A DNA stretch of 64,000 nucleotides, from the NCBI GenBank assembly GCA_004208945.1, contig SGPE01000009.1, positions 62,001 to 126,000 on the forward strand, in the 5' to 3' direction. Below are positions 59,141 through 64,000 of the stretch, piece after piece; positions within the stretch are counted from its first letter, which is position 1, and each line of letters starts with the position of its first letter. This stretch comes from Pseudoalteromonas sp. CO133X (GTDB taxonomy: Bacteria > Pseudomonadota > Gammaproteobacteria > Enterobacterales > Alteromonadaceae). The position numbers and the translations under genes are program-made. The notes under the pieces are model-generated. The model was given only the letters and a program-made list of their open reading frames with translations. It made no database searches and was not told the DNA's origin.

Positions 59141-61930
59141 ATGTCTATGTTCAAACCAAGTATATTAACTCTGGCTCTTACAGCCGCAGGTTTAAATAGT
59201 TTTGTAGCGTATGCCGCAGAAGAAGACCAAAAATCAAAAAATGATAACGTTGAGGTTATCGAAGTAAAAGGTTTTCGCGGCAGTGTTGTAGAATCTATTA
59301 ATACGAAACGCTTCACACCTGAAGTCGTTGAGTCAATCTCAGCAGAAGATATCGGTAAGTTACCTGATTCATCAATCGCAGAATCAATCGCGCGTCTTCC
59401 GGGTTTAACAGCACAGCGTCTAGACGGACGTGCAAGCCGTGTAAGTGTGCGTGGTTTTAGCGAAAACGAAAGTGCTACAACCTTTAACGGTCGCGAACAG
59501 GTGTCAATTGGTGACAACCGTGGCGTTGAATTTGACCTTTACCCATCAGAAATCATGAGCGGTGTAACTGTATATAAAACACCGAGTGCAGGTATTGAAG
59601 CAGAGGGTATTGCTGGCGTAATTGACATGCAAACTGTAAAACCTTTAAGGAAAGGTGAACAAGTTATCATGTTCAACGGTCAATATGAGCAAACAGGCTT
59701 TGATAAATTAAACCCAGACGGCGACGATAAAGGGTTCCGTGGCACAGTTTCTTATATTGATCAGTTCGCAGATGATACCATCGGTATTGCATTTGCTTAC
59801 AACACGATGAGCTCTCCAAACCAAGAGAAGCGTTGGAACTCATGGGGCTACCCAGAATTTACTGGCGAAGATGGTAATACCTATTCTATCTTAGGTGGCG
59901 CTAAGCCGTTTGTTCGCTCATCTACACTTGAACGTGATACAGCCATGTTCGTGTTAGAAGCAGCACCGAATGACCGTCTAAATATGACATTCGATGCATT
60001 GTATGTTGATTTTTCGGATGAAAAAATCCTACGAGGTATCGAAGTTCCATTTGCATGGGGTCAAGGTTCAATCGACCCTAGTTCAGCTGTTGTTGACGCA
60101 GACTCAGGCTTTATCACCAGTGCTGTTACACAAGGTCAACGCGTTGTAGTGCGTAATGACTACGAAGAGCGTAACGCTGAGCTAACTCAATTTGGTTTTA
60201 ACACTAAGTACGATATCAGTGATGACTGGTCAGTCGAGTTTGACGCTAGTCGCTCTGAAGTTGAACGTCAAATTTGGAGTATCGAAAGCTACTCAGGTAC
60301 AGGTCGTGGCGATGCAAATGGCATTGCAGATGATATTGGTTATGTATTTGACGGTGGTAACACAGGGGCACAATTCAGCCATAACCTTGATTACAGTGAT
60401 TACGATTTAATCCAACTAGGTGGTCCATTATCATGGGGTGCAAGTGCTGCACTGAATGATAAATATGGTTTAACCGGTACAGCATACGAGAATACCGCAC
60501 AAGATGGTTTTATCAATGCGCCAGAAATCAATGATGAACTAAGCACATTGAAGCTTGCTGCAAGCAAAGTGCTTGATAACGCTTACATCAGCCGTGTGTC
60601 ATTCGGTGTGTCATATCGTGACCGTGAGAAGAGCAAACTGTCTGAAGGTTACTTCATGACGTTAAAAGACTTCTCACTTTCAAACCCTGGTATGTTATCA
60701 ATCCCAGAGCAATACCGCTTAGGTACGGCGAGCCTTGACTTCATTGGTATGGGCAATATGGTTGCTTATGATACCAATGCTTTAGTGAATGATGGCTACT
60801 ACAGCTTACTTCAAGAAAGTTTAACTGACTCAAAACACAAGACACAGTCTTGGACAGTACAAGAAGAAGTAACAGCGTTCTTTGCTCAAGCGGATATTAA
60901 CGCAGAGCTTGGCTCAATCCCTGTAACAGGTAACATTGGTGTGCGTTATGTTAAAACTGAGCAGTCTTCTCAAGGTTTTGCAGCCAATACTGTAGATGGC
61001 TTAGTTGTCGTTACACCAACAGATATTAGCCATGACTACAGCCATTTCTTACCAAGCTTGAACTTATCATTTGCCATTGATGATGAGCAAACTGTACGTT
61101 TCGGCGCTGCGAAAACGATTTCTCGTGCCCGCCTAGACGAAATGAATGCATCTATAAGTGCATCATATAACCAGCAACCGGATGAAAATGGAAACTACTG
61201 GAGTGTCTCAGGTGGTAACCCAGAGCTTGAGCCTAAAGAAGCAACAGGCTTTGACTTAAGCTACGAAAACTACTTCCATGAAGAAGGTTATTTTGCCGCT
61301 GCATTTTTCTATAAAGATATCACGCAGTGGATCTTTGATGGTACTTATGAAATTGATATGAGCGGTGTTGCTGATCCATCAACAGGTGAGATTCCACCAA
61401 CTTCAACGGGTACCGGCTCTGGTAAAGTAAATGGCGGTTCTGGTGACCTTTGGGGTTATGAGCTTTCGTTAACACTACCGTTTACTATGTTTAGTGATTC
61501 ACTTGATGGCTTTGGTTTAATCGCAAGTCATACAGGTGTTGAGCAAGATATTACAGACCAAAACGGTAATGAATATGAGCTACCAGGTCTATCTGACCAA
61601 ATCGATAGCTTAACAGTTTATTTTGAGCGTAACGGTTTCCAAGCGCGTACTAGCATGCGTAAGCGTAGCGACTTTAAAGGTGATGTATACGGTTTAGGCT
61701 TTGCAACTACACAAGTCGATATTAAAGGCGAAACAATTTGGGATGCACAAATTGGTTACGACTTTAGTGAAGGTGGCGTAGAGAGTCTTGACGGTTTATC
61801 TGTCACTTTCCAAGTGCAGAACATCACTGAAGAGCCGTTCACATCACTACAAGGTGATAACTCACTTCAAGTACGTGATTACCAAGACTATGGTCGTACA
61901 TTCCTGTTAGGCTTCAGCTACAAGCTGTAA
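59141..61930 (+). CDS. TonB-dependent receptor, probable maltodextrin uptake
   Basis: A 929-residue outer-membrane receptor. The signal peptide ends at YAA (about residue 26). A TonB box-like VEVIEVKG is followed by the plug domain (SIAESIARLPGLTAQRLDGRASRVSVRGFSENE) and a 22-strand barrel ending in the aromatic-terminated GFSYKL. The plug resembles the carbohydrate-linked receptors of Alteromonadales and Caulobacter. Substrate is inferred from neighbours (GH13 enzymes) and the shared operator. A terminator follows. Confidence 0.85.
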   Translation: MSMFKPSILTLALTAAGLNSFVAYAAEEDQKSKNDNVEVIEVKGFRGSVVESINTKRFTPEVVESISAEDIGKLPDSSIAESIARLPGLTAQRLDGRASRVSVRGFSENESATTFNGREQVSIGDNRGVEFDLYPSEIMSGVTVYKTPSAGIEAEGIAGVIDMQTVKPLRKGEQVIMFNGQYEQTGFDKLNPDGDDKGFRGTVSYIDQFADDTIGIAFAYNTMSSPNQEKRWNSWGYPEFTGEDGNTYSILGGAKPFVRSSTLERDTAMFVLEAAPNDRLNMTFDALYVDFSDEKILRGIEVPFAWGQGSIDPSSAVVDADSGFITSAVTQGQRVVVRNDYEERNAELTQFGFNTKYDISDDWSVEFDASRSEVERQIWSIESYSGTGRGDANGIADDIGYVFDGGNTGAQFSHNLDYSDYDLIQLGGPLSWGASAALNDKYGLTGTAYENTAQDGFINAPEINDELSTLKLAASKVLDNAYISRVSFGVSYRDREKSKLSEGYFMTLKDFSLSNPGMLSIPEQYRLGTASLDFIGMGNMVAYDTNALVNDGYYSLLQESLTDSKHKTQSWTVQEEVTAFFAQADINAELGSIPVTGNIGVRYVKTEQSSQGFAANTVDGLVVVTPTDISHDYSHFLPSLNLSFAIDDEQTVRFGAAKTISRARLDEMNASISASYNQQPDENGNYWSVSGGNPELEPKEATGFDLSYENYFHEEGYFAAAFFYKDITQWIFDGTYEIDMSGVADPSTGEIPPTSTGTGSGKVNGGSGDLWGYELSLTLPFTMFSDSLDGFGLIASHTGVEQDITDQNGNEYELPGLSDQIDSLTVYFERNGFQARTSMRKRSDFKGDVYGLGFATTQVDIKGETIWDAQIGYDFSEGGVESLDGLSVTFQVQNITEEPFTSLQGDNSLQVRDYQDYGRTFLLGFSYKL

Positions 61931-61954
61931 TAAGCTAATACAGTGATAGAAATT

Positions 61955-61986
61955 GCCCTTGTGATTTGTTTTACAAGGGCTTTTTT
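61955..61986 (+). terminator. Intrinsic terminator after TonB receptor
   Basis: GCCCTTGT, loop, ACAAGGGC then TTTTTT. It separates the receptor from the halogenase-like gene; partial read-through is possible. Confidence 0.85.
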
Positions 61987-62034
61987 ATATCAGTGAGCTA
62001 CACTCAATGAATTGAAATTGGTGTTAGGTGTACT

Positions 62035-63531
62035 ATGGAATCAAAAAAAATAACCAAGGTCGTAATCGCCGGTGGTGGCACAGCAGGGTGGATAACTGCC
62101 GCATTACTCAATAAAGTGTTAGGCAAAGTGCTTGATATCACGCTAGTAGAGTCAGCAGAAATTGGTACTGTTGGTGTAGGTGAAGCAAGCATTCCACCCA
62201 TCTTGCATCTAAATGGTGCCCTAGGCATTTCTGAAAAAGAATTTATTAAGGCTACTGGTGCAACGATTAAGCTAGGCATCGAGTTTGAAAATTGGCGCAG
62301 CCAAGGTTACAGCTACATGCACGCCTTTGGTGAGATAGGTAAAGACTTTCCGTTTTGTGAGTTTTATCATTTTTGGTTAAAAGCACATCACGCTAATAAT
62401 GCACCTGACTTTTGGGATTTTTCGCTTAACTATCAAGCTGCCAAAGCACATAAATTTGCCCACCTTAAACACATTCCTAACACCCAGTTAGCGGGCTTAC
62501 ATTATGCTTACCATTTTGATGCCACTCGATATGGCGAATTCTTAAAAGAATTAGCGCAATCACGGGGCGTTAAACGTATTGAAGGCAAAATTGAATCGGT
62601 TAATCAATGTCACCAAAGCGGGCATATTCGCTCTTTGCTACTTAAAAATGGCGAGCAAATAGATGGCGACTTATTTATTGATTGCACAGGTTTACGTGCT
62701 TTATTAATAGAACAAACCCTTAATACTGGCTTTGAAGATTGGTCACACTGGTTACCATGTGATAGCGCGATTGCGGTGCAAAGTGATTCAGCTTCTGATG
62801 CAATTCCTTATACGCGTTCAATTGCAAGAGACTCAGGCTGGCAGTGGCAAATTCCATTACAGCATCGTGTAGGCAACGGACTTGTGTACTCTTCTCGTTT
62901 CTTATCAGACGAAACGGCAAAACAACAGCTTTTGAATAACTTACCGGCTAAACCACTAACAGAGCCGCGTGTTATTAAATTTAAAACAGGCCGCCGTTTA
63001 AAACAGTGGCATAAAAATGTGGTATCGGTTGGCTTATCGAGTGGTTTTTTAGAGCCATTAGAATCGACCAGTATTCACTTAATTCAAAGTGCAGCCATTC
63101 GTTTAATTAAGTTTTTTCCTCATCAAGGTATTAAGCCAAGCCTTGTAGATGAATTTAATCAACAAAGTAAAACAGAATTTGAGCGAATTCGTGACTTTAT
63201 TATTCTTCATTACAAGCTTACTGAGCGTGATGACAGTGCGTTTTGGCGTTTTTGTAAAGGCATGGATATTCCAAGCAGTCTTAAAAAGAAAATTGAGCTA
63301 TTTAAAACCAGCGGCAAACTTATAAGAGAAGACGATGAATTATTTGCCGAAATTGCATGGCAGCAAGTAATGATAGGGCAAGGGCTTATTGCAGAAGATC
63401 ACCATCCATTAACTGATGCGTTATCCGATGAGCAATTAAATGAGCTATTTAGTAATTTAAAAACCTTGATTAATAGCACTGTCGAGCAGCTGCCGACCCA
63501 CAGTCAATTCTTAGAAAAAGTACAAAATTAA
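62035..63531 (+). CDS. Flavin-dependent tryptophan-halogenase family protein
   Basis: A 498-residue FAD enzyme homologue. It has the dinucleotide motif GGGTAGW near residue 14, Lys79 in KLGIEFENW (matching the PrnA catalytic lysine position), WQWQIP (residues 269-274; the halogenase WxWxIP signature) and GFLEPLEST. The halogenating features therefore look intact. It lies 3 bases upstream of the exported GH13 gene and downstream of a TonB receptor, an arrangement seen in carbohydrate loci of marine bacteria. What it halogenates is unknown, and a different role cannot be excluded. Confidence 0.82.
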   Translation: MESKKITKVVIAGGGTAGWITAALLNKVLGKVLDITLVESAEIGTVGVGEASIPPILHLNGALGISEKEFIKATGATIKLGIEFENWRSQGYSYMHAFGEIGKDFPFCEFYHFWLKAHHANNAPDFWDFSLNYQAAKAHKFAHLKHIPNTQLAGLHYAYHFDATRYGEFLKELAQSRGVKRIEGKIESVNQCHQSGHIRSLLLKNGEQIDGDLFIDCTGLRALLIEQTLNTGFEDWSHWLPCDSAIAVQSDSASDAIPYTRSIARDSGWQWQIPLQHRVGNGLVYSSRFLSDETAKQQLLNNLPAKPLTEPRVIKFKTGRRLKQWHKNVVSVGLSSGFLEPLESTSIHLIQSAAIRLIKFFPHQGIKPSLVDEFNQQSKTEFERIRDFIILHYKLTERDDSAFWRFCKGMDIPSSLKKKIELFKTSGKLIREDDELFAEIAWQQVMIGQGLIAEDHHPLTDALSDEQLNELFSNLKTLINSTVEQLPTHSQFLEKVQN

Positions 63532-63533
63532 TT

Positions 63534-64000
63534 ATGAAAACAACACAGACATTTTTAGCGCTTACAACCGCATTTACACTTTTTAACTCGACAGCAAGTT
63601 TTGCAATTACCGCGTCACCAGAAAACTGGTGGGTAGGGATGCAAAACAACTCGTTACAAGTCATGCTTTACGATAACAATATTGCTAACAAAACGTGGCA
63701 AATGGTGCCTTACAAAGGCATTGAGTTTAAAGGGGTGACAACAACGAATAACCCTAACTACGCGTTTTTAGATTTAACCATTAGTGATAATGCAAAGGCG
63801 GGAACACTGACTTTTAAAGCTGAAGATGGCACTAGATTTACTTACCCTTTAAATGCCCGTGATAAGCAAAGTGCTAATCGACAAGGTTTTACAAATAAAG
63901 ACACGCTTTATTTAATCAACCCTGATCGCTTTGTAAATGGTGACACAAGCAATGACACCGTTGCTGGTATGAAAGAGCCTGCAAACCCAACCTTTAAAGG
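63534..64000 (+). CDS. Exported GH13 cyclomaltodextrinase/alpha-amylase-like enzyme (N-terminal part)
   Basis: The reading frame is open from ATG 63534 to the window edge (155 codons, 3' end missing). A signal peptide ends near SFA (residue 24). An Ig-like N-terminal domain typical of cyclomaltodextrinases and neopullulanases follows (PENWWVGMQNNSLQVML...). The catalytic barrel begins at DTLYLINPDRFVNGD, the first conserved GH13 strand. It would degrade maltodextrin in the periplasm. Start is 2 bases after the halogenase-like stop, so the two are cotranscribed. Confidence 0.85.
   Translation, partial: MKTTQTFLALTTAFTLFNSTASFAITASPENWWVGMQNNSLQVMLYDNNIANKTWQMVPYKGIEFKGVTTTNNPNYAFLDLTISDNAKAGTLTFKAEDGTRFTYPLNARDKQSANRQGFTNKDTLYLINPDRFVNGDTSNDTVAGMKEPANPTFK

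Overview
The window reads as the chromosome of a marine gammaproteobacterium of the Alteromonadales, most likely Pseudoalteromonas. The basis is gene content and order: metG/mrp divergent pair, lpoB-ycfL-COG3014 lipoprotein operon, yffB-dapE, ackA beside yfbV, a VolA-type lipase, a DUF3718 protein, and a maltodextrin locus with a TonB receptor and a tryptophan-halogenase-like gene. Base composition is moderately AT-rich and most convergent gene pairs are closed by clear intrinsic terminators.

Layout. 0.1-10.5 kb: a short signal peptidase I, metG, mrp, dcd, a membrane EAL-type c-di-GMP protein, a zinc-protease-like protein coupled to the tRNA modification enzyme TapT, an Hpt protein and alaA. 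10.5-13.4 kb: a four-gene envelope operon (COG3014 lipoprotein, ycfL, lpoB, glycine-zipper protein). 13.6-17.5 kb: a DMT permease facing a five-gene operon (ACT protein, an EIIA-Glc-like protein lacking one histidine, yffB, dapE, M15 peptidase). 17.7-37.5 kb: pta and ackA, normally adjacent, are split by a 16.5-kb defence island. 37.8-56.8 kb: core genes (yfbV, rlmA, an ECF-type permease, xthA, scpB-rluB, yciK, sohB, a DAACS symporter, topA, yqhA) mixed with surface proteins (EF-hand lipoprotein, VolA-like lipase, a 996-residue Ig-like lipoprotein). 56.9-64 kb: a maltodextrin-type locus with a frameshifted GH13 alpha-glucosidase, two palindromic operator-like sites, a TonB-dependent receptor, a flavin halogenase homologue and the start of an exported GH13 enzyme.

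The main point of interest is the island. It is bounded by perfect 76-bp direct repeats (19828-19903 and 36311-36386) that each carry the last codons of ackA and the first codons of pta. The ancestral ackA-pta operon was therefore opened exactly at its junction and the junction was duplicated. Inside, all on the + strand, are an orphan CARF/Cas_NE0113-family protein (no CRISPR array or cas genes present), type I hsdR, hsdM and hsdS, two small unclassified proteins, a long prokaryotic Argonaute with an apparently intact catalytic tetrad, and a translationally coupled trio (degenerate M15-like protein, DUF262 protein, DUF262-DUF1524 protein). One unclassified protein just upstream of the Argonaute begins with a segment strikingly like the N-terminus of RecA. 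No integrase or transposase is visible. Functions of the small island proteins and any cooperation between the modules are inference only.
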